Assembly: GCF_015690345.1 (NCBI RefSeq)
Contig: NZ_JADPUN010000176.1
Location: forward strand, 1-64,000
Length of the DNA: 64,000 nt
Reading direction: 5' to 3'
Source of the DNA: Plantactinospora alkalitolerans
Lineage (GTDB): Bacteria; Actinomycetota; Actinomycetes; Mycobacteriales; Micromonosporaceae
The translations under genes were made by a program, and so were the position numbers. Shown here one piece after another: positions 25,826 through 36,933 of this stretch. Each line of letters opens with the position of its first letter. Position 1 is the stretch's first letter. The notes below the pieces were generated by a model that was not told where the DNA came from, made no database searches, and saw only the letters and a list, made by a program, of their open reading frames with translations.

Positions 25826-27361
25826 GTGCTGACACCACCGGCTGGCCTGCCCGAGGACGCTCTCCGATCCACGCTCGCGCGGCAGTGGGGGCTCGACGTC
25901 GCCTCGCTGGCGTACCGGCCGGTCGGCTTCGGCAGCCACCATTGGGAGATCGTCGACACCGGACGAGTTCGCTGGTTCGTGACCGTCGACGACCTGGAGG
26001 TGAAGCGGCACTCGCTGGACGAGCCGCTCGACGCGGCATTCGACCGGCTGCGCGCCGCCCTCGGCACCGCCGCGCGGCTACGGGAGCACGGCCACCCGTA
26101 CGTCGTGGCTCCCGTGCCGACCCGCGACGGTGAACCGGTGGCGCGGTTGTCCGACCGGTTCGGCGTCTCGCTCCACCGGTACGTCGAGGGGCAGAGCTTC
26201 GAGTGGGGCGAGTTCGGCACTCCCGGGCATCGGGATGCCGTACTCGATGTCCTGATCGCCCTGCACACGGCTCCGGCGGCGGTTCGCGACGGCGCCCTGG
26301 TCGACGACTTCGCCATCGGACACCGCGACGAGCTGGAGTCGGGTCTGGACGGTGCCGAGGATGTCGACGGACTCGGCCCGTACGCCCGGCCCGCCGCGGA
26401 CCTGCTCGTCGAGTACGCGGCGCCGGTCCGGCGACTGCTCGCCCGCTACGACGCCCTCGTCACCATCGCCCGTGCCGAGCCGTCCCGGATGGTCCTCACC
26501 CACGGGGAGCCGCATCCCGGCAACACCATGCGGGTCGGCGGCGACTGGCTGCTGATCGACTGGGAGACGGTCCTGCTGGCGCCGCCCGAGCGTGACCTGT
26601 GGATCGTGGGTGCCGGTGACGACTCGGTCCTCGGCGCGTACGCCGACGCGACCGGCACGGCACCGCTGGCCGCGATGCTCGAGCTGTACCGCATCCGCTG
26701 GCACCTCGACGACATCGCCATCGAGGTGAGTCGCTTCCGGAGTCGGCACAGCGGGGACGCGGGCGACGACGAGTCGTGGAAGATCCTGCGCTCCGTACTC
26801 GAACACGTCAGCGACCTGCCGGTCGAAGACGATCACCAGGCACCGATAACGCGCGTACCGGACCACGGGACGTACCGGCGCCGAGCGGCCCGGGTGCTGC
26901 TGCTCGACGCCGCCGGACGGGTCCTGTTGCTGCGATGCCTGCTGGATCCCGAGGACCCCGACGCCGGCCACTGCTGGATGGTTCCGGGCGGAGGCGTCAA
27001 CGACGGGGAATCCCTCCGCCAGGCGGCGGCCCGGGAGCTCCATGAGGAGGTCGGGCTCCTGGTCGAGCCCGACGAGCTTGGCGAACCCGTCGCGCTGACG
27101 ACCGGGTACGCGAACCTCGGTTGGGCCGAGGGTCTCTTCCGGGACGACTTCTTCTGGCACCGGGTCGACACCCACGTCGTCGACATCAGTGCGATGGAGC
27201 CACTCGAACGCGGCAGCCACGTCGGGCACCGGTGGTGGCCGGTCGACGAGCTGGCCCGGACCGACGAGACCGTCTACCCGTACGAACTCGCCCCGCTACT
27301 GGCTGACCTGCTGGCTGGAGGTCAGCCGGGTCAGCCGGTCGCGCTGCCCTGGCACCACTGA
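25826..27361 (+). CDS. phosphotransferase (APH family)-NUDIX hydrolase fusion
   Basis: 511 aa with two enzymes in one chain. Residues about 20-330 are an aminoglycoside-phosphotransferase-like kinase: VGFGSHHW nucleotide loop, VLTHGEPHPGNTM catalytic loop, WLLIDWETV metal motif. Residues about 355-500 are a NUDIX domain whose box GGGVNDGESLRQAAARELHEEVGL fits GX5EX7REUXEEXGU. The substrates are unknown; a linked sugar-nucleotide or drug-modifying role is possible. GTG at 25826 lies six bases after TACGGT (25814-25819), so leaderless. It is divergent from the Hsp70-like gene with a shared 86-bp promoter region. Confidence 0.85.
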   Translation: MLTPPAGLPEDALRSTLARQWGLDVASLAYRPVGFGSHHWEIVDTGRVRWFVTVDDLEVKRHSLDEPLDAAFDRLRAALGTAARLREHGHPYVVAPVPTRDGEPVARLSDRFGVSLHRYVEGQSFEWGEFGTPGHRDAVLDVLIALHTAPAAVRDGALVDDFAIGHRDELESGLDGAEDVDGLGPYARPAADLLVEYAAPVRRLLARYDALVTIARAEPSRMVLTHGEPHPGNTMRVGGDWLLIDWETVLLAPPERDLWIVGAGDDSVLGAYADATGTAPLAAMLELYRIRWHLDDIAIEVSRFRSRHSGDAGDDESWKILRSVLEHVSDLPVEDDHQAPITRVPDHGTYRRRAARVLLLDAAGRVLLLRCLLDPEDPDAGHCWMVPGGGVNDGESLRQAAARELHEEVGLLVEPDELGEPVALTTGYANLGWAEGLFRDDFFWHRVDTHVVDISAMEPLERGSHVGHRWWPVDELARTDETVYPYELAPLLADLLAGGQPGQPVALPWHH

Positions 27362-27827
27362 CCCGTCCCGTCCCGGTGACGGTTGATGATGCCTCCGGGC
27401 GGGATGGCACGGCCGGAGCGCTGTCAATAGACAGCCATTTTTCAGATCCGGACAATCCAGCCAGATTTCGGTAATCCCACCGATCCGGCACCCTCGACCC
27501 ACGACGGGCCGGGGTCGGTCCCGCAGTGGCGTCGGCGGCTGCGCGGGAACCAGCCGAGGATCCCGGCCAGGAACCCGGTGCGCTTTTGTTCCCGGCAGGG
27601 GGATGGTCAGGGTCACTCCGTCGACCGCCGAGAGAAGTGGACGACGGTCGTCCCCTTGGACTACCTTTCCTGAAGCGGACGGTAGTCGTCCGGCTGCGGG
27701 TGCCACGTTTTCGAGCCGTCCCGCACATATCGCTGATTCATGACGGGTGCCGCCACGGCCTCCCGCTGCTCATTGTCGAACGCTTTTCGACCACCCACCG
27801 AATTCAAAATATAGATGAGGATCAATC
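27362..27827. other. long intergenic region upstream of the SDR/MFS unit
   Basis: About 465 bp without a supportable gene. It holds two operator-like sites (27639-27691) and an AT-rich tail before the SDR start with TATAGA as a possible -10 and GAGG as ribosome-binding site. A 5-bp hairpin CTGTC/GACAG followed by TTTTT near 27420-27440 might weakly terminate the kinase gene. Confidence 0.45.
27639..27691. promoter_or_regulatory. two GGACG-N5-CGTCC operator sites
   Basis: Site 1 is GGACGACGGTCGTCC (27639-27653) and site 2 is GGACGGTAGTCGTCC (27677-27691), with centres 38 bp apart. The same pattern occurs in front of the TetR gene at 30239-30253. These are inferred binding sites for that TetR protein controlling the SDR-MFS genes. 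Confidence 0.65.
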
Positions 27828-28592
27828 ATGTCCATGCGTTTCGCAGATAAGGTCGTTCTGGTCACCGGTGCCACCTCCGGCATGGGGCGGGCCCTGGCAG
27901 AACGGGTCGCCGCCGAGGGCGCGAAGGTTGTCCTGGCGGCACGCGGCACGGAAGCTGGTACAGCATTCGCCGCCGCACTCCGCTCCGCCGGACGGAACGC
28001 GATCTTCGTGCCGACCGATGTGACGGTCGGGGCCGAGATGGAGCAGTTGGTGCAGCGGGCGGTCGACCACTACGGCCGGCTCGACGGCGTGTTCAACAAC
28101 GTGGGCGCGGCCACCGCGCTCGGTCCGATCACCGAGATCGGTCACGACGCATGGGGCGCCGAGATGGCCCTCAACCTCGACAGCGTCTTCTTCGGGCTGA
28201 AGTACCAGATCCCCGCGCTGCAGGCATCCGGCGGCGGCTCGATCGTGAACAACGCCTCCACCACCGGCGTCACCGGTGTGCCCGGCCTTGCCTCCTACAG
28301 TGCCGCCAAGCACGGCGTAGTCGGACTCACCCGGTCGACGGCACTCGAAGTGGCGGCGACGGGGGTACGGATCAACGCGCTCGTCACCGGCGGCGTCGAC
28401 ACCCCGCTACTGCGGCGCAACATGGGCCCGGACCCGGAGAAGGCCCTCCAGATCGGCAACGCGATGCACCCCGTGGGACGGATCGGGCGACCCGACGAGA
28501 TCGCCGCACTCGCGGCCTTCCTCCTGAGCGACGAAGCCCCGTTCATCACCGGCGCCGCGCTCGCGATCGACGGCGGCCTGACCGCCGCCTGA
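27828..28592 (+). CDS. SDR-family oxidoreductase
   Basis: 254-aa classical short-chain dehydrogenase. It has the cofactor loop TGATSGMG, a basic residue after the second strand (AARG), NNVG, catalytic Ser in NNAST and the Y-S-A-A-K catalytic pair, so it should be active with NAD(P)H. GAGG lies seven bases before the ATG. It is followed after 46 bp by an MFS exporter and then a TetR gene with a matching operator; a role in modifying or detoxifying a compound that is also exported is inferred. Confidence 0.9.
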   Translation: MSMRFADKVVLVTGATSGMGRALAERVAAEGAKVVLAARGTEAGTAFAAALRSAGRNAIFVPTDVTVGAEMEQLVQRAVDHYGRLDGVFNNVGAATALGPITEIGHDAWGAEMALNLDSVFFGLKYQIPALQASGGGSIVNNASTTGVTGVPGLASYSAAKHGVVGLTRSTALEVAATGVRINALVTGGVDTPLLRRNMGPDPEKALQIGNAMHPVGRIGRPDEIAALAAFLLSDEAPFITGAALAIDGGLTAA

Positions 28593-28638
28593 CGACTGCC
28601 GACAGACAACAGCATGATCTCCCCTGGAGGAAATGACG

Positions 28639-30132
28639 ATGTCCACTCGTCATGACGAGTCGGATTCCCGGCGATGGAAAGCCCTGTTGTTCATCTCCAT
28701 CGCCCAGTTGATGGTTGTTCTCGACGGCGCCGTAATGAACATCGCCCTCCCCTCGGCGCAGCAGGCGCTGCACTTCACCGACGGAAGCCGTCAGTGGGTG
28801 GTCACCGCGTACGGCCTGGCCTTCGGTGGCCTCCTGCTGGTCGGCGGCCGGGTGGGTGACATGGTGGGGCGCAAGCGCGTCTTCCTGATCGCCCTGGCGG
28901 GCTTCGCGGTCGCCTCGGCGATCGGCGGCCTGGCGGTGAACGCCGGGATGCTGCTGACCGCCCGGGCGCTGCAGGGAGTCTTCGCGGCCCTGCTCGCGCC
29001 GGCCGCGCTCTCGCTGATCTCGCTGACCTTCACCCAGCCGCGGGAACGGGCGAAGGCCTTCGGCGTGTTCGCCGCGGTCTCGATCGCCGGTGGCGCCGTC
29101 GGCCTGATCGCCGGTGGCCTGCTCACCCAGTACCTGAACTGGCGCTTCGCGATGTTCATCCTGGTTCCCATCGCGATCATCGGAATCCTGGGCGCCGTTT
29201 CCACCGTGCAGGACAACGGCGAGCGGCACCGTTCCCGGCTCGACGTTCCCGGCGTGCTGCTGGCCAGCCTCGGTCTCGTCGGTCTGGTCTACGGGTTCAG
29301 CGCCGCGGAGAGCCACGGCTGGTCGGCACCGCTGACAATCGGGTCCTTCGTCGTCGGCGTACTGCTGCTGACGGCCTTCCTCGTGGTGCAGTCGCGGGTG
29401 CCTGCCCCGCTGCTGCCGCTGCGGGTTCTGACCGAACGCAACCGAGCAGCCGCGTACCTGTCGGTGGCGTTCGCCGTGGTCAGCATGTTCGGGATGTTCC
29501 TCCTGCTGAGCTACTACTTCCAGCAGGTCAAGGGGTGGTCGCCGGTGATGGCCGGCCTGGCGTTCATGCCGATGGCGGTGTTGCAGGCCTTCGGGGCAAC
29601 GCAGGTTGGTGCCCGGCTCGCGCACCGGATCGCCCCGAGGCCGATCATGGTCACCGGCTACCTCGTCAGCGCGGCCGGTCTCGTGCTGCTCGCCCTGCTC
29701 GATGCGGACAGCAGCTTCTTGGAGATCGCGGTCGCCGAGGCAGTGGTCGGCATCGGAATCGGCGCCGCGTTCATGCCCGCGATGAGCATCTCCAGCCACG
29801 GCGTGGCGCCCACCGACGTCGGTGTCGCCTCCGCGATGATCAGTTCGTCGCAGCAGGTCGGTGGCTCGATCGGTGTCGCACTGCTCAACACCGTCGCGAC
29901 CAGCTCCGCCGCCTCCTACCTGGCTACCCGCAACGGTACGGCGGCTCCCGTCCACGTCCGGCACCAGGCGCTGATGCACGGCTACTCGGCCGCGTACTGG
30001 CTGGCCACTGCCTTCGTCGTGGCCGCGGCACTGGTCTCCGCGATCCTGGTGAACGCCCGCGCCCCGCAGCACCTGCCGAGTCCGGCGCCGGAGGATGCCG
30101 CCGTGGACGCCGTTCCGGTGCCCGCACACTGA
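28639..30132 (+). CDS. MFS transporter, DHA2 (EmrB/QacA) family
   Basis: 497-aa drug/proton antiporter with 14 predicted helices. The DHA2 signatures are present: LDGAVMNIALPSAQQAL in the first helix, RVGDMVGRKRVF in loop 2-3, and the motif-C-like GGAVGLIAGGLL. ATG at 28639 has GGAGG eight bases upstream; the ATG at 28633 is too close to it. It probably exports a toxic compound together with the SDR under TetR control. Confidence 0.92.
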   Translation: MSTRHDESDSRRWKALLFISIAQLMVVLDGAVMNIALPSAQQALHFTDGSRQWVVTAYGLAFGGLLLVGGRVGDMVGRKRVFLIALAGFAVASAIGGLAVNAGMLLTARALQGVFAALLAPAALSLISLTFTQPRERAKAFGVFAAVSIAGGAVGLIAGGLLTQYLNWRFAMFILVPIAIIGILGAVSTVQDNGERHRSRLDVPGVLLASLGLVGLVYGFSAAESHGWSAPLTIGSFVVGVLLLTAFLVVQSRVPAPLLPLRVLTERNRAAAYLSVAFAVVSMFGMFLLLSYYFQQVKGWSPVMAGLAFMPMAVLQAFGATQVGARLAHRIAPRPIMVTGYLVSAAGLVLLALLDADSSFLEIAVAEAVVGIGIGAAFMPAMSISSHGVAPTDVGVASAMISSSQQVGGSIGVALLNTVATSSAASYLATRNGTAAPVHVRHQALMHGYSAAYWLATAFVVAAALVSAILVNARAPQHLPSPAPEDAAVDAVPVPAH

Positions 30133-30234
30133 GGATGGGGAGCCGCTCGCTCCACGTGCGGCGAGCGACCCCTTCCGGCACGGTCGGGTCCGGAGTCGAC
30201 GCGACGGCCGATGCCCGCCGGTCACACCCAGCAC

Positions 30235-30267
30235 AATCGGACGATAGACGTCCGTTTATGGTAGGCT
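30235..30267 (+). promoter_or_regulatory. TetR operator overlapping a leaderless promoter
   Basis: The near-palindrome AATCGGACG-ATAGA-CGTCCGTTT (30235-30257) matches the GGACG-N5-CGTCC sites at 27639 and 27677. A -10-like TAGGCT at 30262-30267 is six bases before the ATG at 30274; the operator covers the expected -35 position. Confidence 0.65.
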
Positions 30268-30273
30268 CGGGGG

Positions 30274-30903
30274 ATGCCTGATCTGGACCCGGTGCCCGAC
30301 GTCCGTGCGGACGCACGGCACAACCGACGCCAGCTGATCATCGCGACGCGGGAGGCGATCGCCTCGCGCGGGCTCGACGTCTCGGCTCTGGACATCGCGA
30401 AGGCGGCGGGCGTGGGGGTGGGCACGCTGTACCGGCGCTTCGGCACCAAGGAAGCGCTGCTCGACGCCGTGGTGCTCGGCCTCTACGACGAGTTGTGCGA
30501 CACCGCGCGGGTTTGTATGGACCGCGCCGATGCCTGGGAGGGGCTGGCGGAGTTCGTGATGGAGCTGGCCGGGGCGCACCGGGACAGCCGCGGACTGGCC
30601 GAGGTCACCGCGGCGTGTGACAGGCCCCCGTCACCGGAACTCGCGGAGCGGACCGCCGCGTTGCAGGATGCCGTCATCCGGCTGACCGAGCGGGCGCGCA
30701 CGGCCGGTCACCTGCGTGCGGACGTCACCTGGCAGGACATCATGATCTGCTCCCGCGCGGCCCTGGACACCGACCACTGCCTCGGCGTCGACGCAGGGCC
30801 GGACGGGTGGCGTCGAGTCGTCACGATCCTGCTCGACGGGATACACGCCCCCGGGCGGACTCCTCTGGAGGGGCCTGCCCCGCAGGTCCACCGGGAAGGA
30901 TGA
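30274..30903 (+). CDS. TetR-family transcriptional regulator
   Basis: 209 aa. The N-terminal HTH runs ATREAIASRGLDVSALDIAKAAGVGVGTLYRRFGTKEALLDAVV and a helical ligand domain follows. The operator in its own promoter is repeated twice upstream of the SDR gene, so it is probably the local repressor of the SDR-MFS pair and itself, released by the exported compound. Confidence 0.88.
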   Translation: MPDLDPVPDVRADARHNRRQLIIATREAIASRGLDVSALDIAKAAGVGVGTLYRRFGTKEALLDAVVLGLYDELCDTARVCMDRADAWEGLAEFVMELAGAHRDSRGLAEVTAACDRPPSPELAERTAALQDAVIRLTERARTAGHLRADVTWQDIMICSRAALDTDHCLGVDAGPDGWRRVVTILLDGIHAPGRTPLEGPAPQVHREG

Positions 30904-31035
30904 CGGCGCAGTCCTCCGGCCGGCGGCAATCCGTGCGCGCGTTCCAGGATGGACGGTGCCGGTGACGTCGGCGCGGTCGGTGACGCCGGTACGGCCGGCC
31001 GGTGCGCCGTTGTCGTCGACGTCCGCTGGAAACGG

Positions 31036-31722
31036 TCAGCCAAGCTCGCAGGCCCGGCCGTTCACCGCGCAACTGTTCGGGGTCTCCCGGTAACCCCTGC
31101 GCTCGAAGTGGAACCGCAGCGGCACGGAGCCACCGCCGGCCAGTGTGCTGCCCTTGAAGACGTACCGGCCGTCGGAGCGCTGCACCGTCGGCTGGGGCGC
31201 CCCCTCGGCCCAGAACCCACGCAGGTCGTCGACCTCGTCGGGGAAACGCAGTTCGACCGTCCACACCCCCGCCGTACCGGACACGTTGCGGACCAGCACC
31301 TCACCGACGAACGAGTCGCGGTAGTCGGCCAGCACCCGGTACCGGCCGGTCAGTTCGGCCTGCGGCGCGGCTGGCGGAGCGGCGGAGGTCGGCCGGGCAC
31401 CCGGTGCGGTGGTCCGGGGCGGCCTGGTCCGGGCCGGCGTCACCGCGGCCCGCGACGGCCGGGCGTCGGGTCCCGTCGACCGGTCCTCGGCGCCCGGGGA
31501 CGCGCTGGGACCGGCCGGGTCGGCGGCGGAGGCCAACGGGGAGGTCGTGGTGCCCGGCTCGAACGGCCAGACCGGCTCGGGCGCGCCCGAGGACCGCCGG
31601 TCGGCGGAGAGGTATCCGGTGGTGATGACGAACAGCACCGTCATCACCAGGACACCGGCGAGGACGACGATCCACGGCGCCGACGCGAGCAACCGCGGTC
31701 GACTCGACTCGGGCGTGCTCAC
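31036..31722 (-). CDS. membrane-anchored CBM2-like protein
   Basis: 228 aa. A short cytoplasmic tail and one membrane helix (about residues 15-37) lead to a Pro/Ala/Thr-rich stalk and a C-terminal domain of about 100 residues whose order resembles a diverged cellulose-binding CBM2 (LTGRYRVLADYRDSFVGEV, a GGGSVPLRF strand, and a final pair of cysteines). The tryptophans of true CBM2 domains are largely missing, so glycan binding is doubtful. Its start overlaps the stop of the NlpC/P60-like gene, indicating translational coupling. Confidence 0.6.
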   Translation of the reverse strand: MSTPESSRPRLLASAPWIVVLAGVLVMTVLFVITTGYLSADRRSSGAPEPVWPFEPGTTTSPLASAADPAGPSASPGAEDRSTGPDARPSRAAVTPARTRPPRTTAPGARPTSAAPPAAPQAELTGRYRVLADYRDSFVGEVLVRNVSGTAGVWTVELRFPDEVDDLRGFWAEGAPQPTVQRSDGRYVFKGSTLAGGGSVPLRFHFERRGYRETPNSCAVNGRACELG

Positions 31723-32366
31723 CGAGTCGGAATCCGGACCGCGATCTCGCTGCCGAGCCGCGCCCCGGCGGAGAGTTCCAGGTCGTCGCCGCTCCAGAAC
31801 CGTCCCGGGTCGTACCAGCTCGGGCGCCGTCCGGCCGGCAGCAGACCCATCGCCTGGTACGTGACCGCGACGACCTCGGCACAGTACGCCGTCTCCAGGG
31901 TGCTCTCACTCGGCTGGCGGTCACGGACGGCCGGTGCCCGTCCGCGCAGCCATCGCCAGGCGAGTTGGGCGGTGGACGGAAAAGGCGTTCCGTCCAGGCG
32001 GGCGATGGTACGCAGCACCCCGTTCTCCATCTCCTGATCGGCCGGTGGTTCGAGTTGCCGCAGCCAGCCGCGCTGGCCGTAACGGTTTCCCCACACCCGG
32101 ACCGCGTCCCGCAGGTCGTGCAACTGCACGCCGCGGTGGTGGTTGCCCGACCACATGTCGGGCAATGACCGGCCGAGCTCGGCGTGCCACATTAACGGCG
32201 GCAGGTCCTCGATGACCACAGACATTCCGACATGGTTCACCGGACTGTTCGTGGTGAACTGGATCGCCCGATCCGGCACACTGCGGCCCCGGAAGACCCA
32301 GACATCGCCGGTACGGGTCAGCTCGATCGCCTCGTCGAGACTGAGTTCGCTGCTCTCCTCGGTCAT
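31719..32366 (-). CDS. permuted NlpC/P60 (YiiX-like) cysteine peptidase-fold protein
   Basis: 215 aa. The layout matches permuted papain-like NlpC/P60 enzymes: GDVWVFRG, then a histidine in SPVNHVGMSV and, much later, a cysteine in TAYCAEVVAVTY. Family members cleave or amidate peptides or lipids at the cell envelope. No signal peptide is visible. It is the first gene of a two-gene unit with the anchored CBM2-like protein. Confidence 0.65.
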   Translation of the reverse strand: MTEESSELSLDEAIELTRTGDVWVFRGRSVPDRAIQFTTNSPVNHVGMSVVIEDLPPLMWHAELGRSLPDMWSGNHHRGVQLHDLRDAVRVWGNRYGQRGWLRQLEPPADQEMENGVLRTIARLDGTPFPSTAQLAWRWLRGRAPAVRDRQPSESTLETAYCAEVVAVTYQAMGLLPAGRRPSWYDPGRFWSGDDLELSAGARLGSEIAVRIPTR

Positions 32367-32418
32367 GTCCCCACCTAGGTCCGCCCACTCGTCGCAAGCC
32401 TCCGACTACCCTAGGCGG

Positions 32419-32589
32419 ATGCGCTGGTGGAAGGTAATCGGAGTGGCAAGCTTCGTCGGGGTCGCGGCCACCGGGGTGGTGCTGGCTCGGGCCGAACGGC
32501 GGCGCCGGGCGTACACCCCGGAACAGATTCGCGACCGGCTGCGAGAGCGGCACGCCGAGGCGACCACGACGCCGTCCACTCCGGACTGA
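32419..32589 (+). CDS. small single-helix membrane protein
   Basis: 56 aa. One membrane helix (about residues 4-23, KVIGVASFVGVAATGVVLA) followed by an Arg-rich cytoplasmic tail with YTPEQIRDRLRERH. I believe short proteins of this layout recur in actinomycetes, without known function. The -10-like TACCCT at 32407-32412 is six bases before the ATG, indicating leaderless transcription. It is divergent from the NlpC/P60-like gene. Confidence 0.7.
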   Translation: MRWWKVIGVASFVGVAATGVVLARAERRRRAYTPEQIRDRLRERHAEATTTPSTPD

Positions 32590-32942
32590 CGCGTTCATCG
32601 ACCTGGGCCCGCTCCCGCGGCCCTTCTCGCCCGGTGCCCGGTTTCGGAACCGGTGTCCGACTCGATCGATCCACCGCCGTCGGATGGCACGGCGGCATGT
32701 TGGCGGCCGGTGCGGCTCCGGGCTGCCGAGCGGTGGGACGGGCTTGCGCTAATAGCAAGACGGACGTACGGTTTTGTTGGATGCAAACATCGGTAAGGGT
32801 TACCTGAGCCGGATGGCCTGGTAATAGGTAGGAAAGACTGCTCAGGACTACGCCCGGTCGCCCGCCGGTCGGGAGGCAGCCCGGACGAGCCGCCGGACCG
32901 GACGGCGCGGGCCGGGACGAAGACAGCGTGAAGGAGTACGAC
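32590..32942 (+). promoter_or_regulatory. acnA upstream regulatory region
   Basis: 353 bp without a gene. CAAGACGGACGTACGGTTT at 32756-32774 matches 17 of 19 bases of a site in front of the AcnR-type gene (44029-44047). ATCGGTAAGGGTTACCTGA at 32789-32807, with the core palindrome GGTAAGGGTTACC, resembles the DtxR/IdeR iron-box consensus at about 14-16 of 19 positions. Regulation of aconitase by AcnR and possibly by iron is inferred. Confidence 0.55.
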
Positions 32943-35732
<2,790 letters not shown>

Positions 35733-35755
35733 GTTCCACCGCAGCCGCGATGCCC

Positions 35756-35793
35756 GGCCGGGCCGGTCTCCCCCTTGGGAGGCCGGCCCGGCC
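35756..35793. terminator. acnA terminator
   Basis: The left arm GGCCGGGCCGGTCTCCC (35756-35772) and right arm GGGAGGCCGGCCCGGCC (35777-35793) pair with one mismatch and a four-base loop, followed by CGTTTGTC. Confidence 0.85.
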
Positions 35794-35870
35794 CGTTTGT
35801 CAGCCGCTGGCTCCGCACCCGTCGGCCCGGCCCGTTTGTCAGCCGCTGGCTCCGCACCCGTCGGCCCGGC
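35785..35870. repeat. 39-bp tandem duplication after the acnA terminator
   Basis: Two identical 39-bp units at 35785-35823 and 35824-35862, starting GCCCGGCCCGTTTGTCAGCC, with the first bases of a third. The duplicated block begins inside the right arm of the terminator. Confidence 0.8.
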
Positions 35871-35940
35871 CCTCCGGGATTGACCTCAACCAACATTGAG
35901 GGCGAAGACTCGGCTCCCTGAGAACCGAGGAGGATGTGAC

Positions 35941-36852
35941 ATGCGGGTAGCGGGCTTTACCGAGTACGGCGGTCCAGAGGTACTCCGGCTGTTGGAGTTG
36001 CCGACGCCGGTTCCCGGGGCCGGGCAGGTACGGATCCGGGTCAGGGCGGCCGGTGTGCAGCCGTACGACTGCGCGGTCCGGGGCGGCTGGACTCCGCCGG
36101 GCGTGACGCCGGGGTTTCCGAAGGTGCCGGGCAACGAGTTCGCCGGGATCGTGGACCAGCTCGGACCGGATGTCAGCGGCGTCGCGGTCGGCGCCGAGGT
36201 GCTCGGCTTCGGTCAGCTCGGCTGCTACGCCGAATACCTGGTGATTCCCGTCGACCAGATCACCGCCAAGCCCGAGGGCATGCCGTGGGAGGTGGCCGGC
36301 GGATTCAGCGCCGGAGCGCAGACCGCACACATCGCCCTCGCCGAACTGCGGATCGACCGGGGCGAGACCGTCCTGATCCACGGCGCGGCCGGCGCGGTCG
36401 GGACCGTGGCGGTGCAGCTCGCCGTGGCTGCCGGGGCGATCGTGATCGGCACCGCCAGTGTGGAGAACCACGACTACCTGCGGTCGCTCGGCGCGACCCC
36501 GGTGGCGTACGGGGCCGGGCTGCTGGACCGGGTCCGCGCGCTCACGCCGGACGGGGTGGACGCCGCGCTCGACGGCGCGGGCGGCGACGCCCTAGAGGTC
36601 TCGCTGGAGGTCGTGGCGGACCGGAAACGGATCCTCACCCTGGTCGAGCACGCCCGGTCCGGAGAACTCGGCATCTCGGTGACCCCGAACCTCCGCTCGG
36701 CGCGACGGCTGGCCGAACTCGTCGACCTGTACGCCCGGGGCCGGCTGCGGATCCACGTCCGCCGGACCCTGCCGCTGCACCGTGCCGCCGACGCCCACCG
36801 CGACGTGGAGACCGGGCACGGCCGCGGCAAACTCGTGCTCAGCATCGACTGA
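35941..36852 (+). CDS. zinc-independent MDR-family oxidoreductase (quinone reductase-like)
   Basis: 303-aa medium-chain reductase of the NADPH:quinone oxidoreductase branch. GroES-like N-domain (KVPGNEFAGIV) and cofactor loop HGAAGAVGTVAVQLA are present; the catalytic-zinc Cys/His set of alcohol dehydrogenases is absent. ATG at 35941 has AGGAGG seven bases upstream. No operon partner is evident. Confidence 0.85.
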   Translation: MRVAGFTEYGGPEVLRLLELPTPVPGAGQVRIRVRAAGVQPYDCAVRGGWTPPGVTPGFPKVPGNEFAGIVDQLGPDVSGVAVGAEVLGFGQLGCYAEYLVIPVDQITAKPEGMPWEVAGGFSAGAQTAHIALAELRIDRGETVLIHGAAGAVGTVAVQLAVAAGAIVIGTASVENHDYLRSLGATPVAYGAGLLDRVRALTPDGVDAALDGAGGDALEVSLEVVADRKRILTLVEHARSGELGISVTPNLRSARRLAELVDLYARGRLRIHVRRTLPLHRAADAHRDVETGHGRGKLVLSID

Positions 36853-36855
36853 GTG

Positions 36856-36909
36856 GTTAAGAAGGGGCCCCGCCTATGCAAAATACGATAAGAAGGGCCC
36901 CTTCCTTAC
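36856..36909. repeat. dispersed palindromic element, copy B
   Basis: This aligns with 11941-11995: a leading GTTAAGAAGGGGCCCC, a shared internal TACGATAAGAAGG and an end CCCTTCCTTAC. The left arm has diverged, leaving the right arm AAGAAGGGCCCCTTCCTT (36890-36907) self-palindromic. It lies between two plus-strand genes. Confidence 0.8.
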
Positions 36910-36933
36910 ACCCACACACCTACGGAGTAGTCG

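Noticed and set aside
27416-27440. CTGTC-AATA-GACAG hairpin plus T run as terminator
   Set aside because: A 5-bp stem is too weak to call alone; mentioned only in the gap description.
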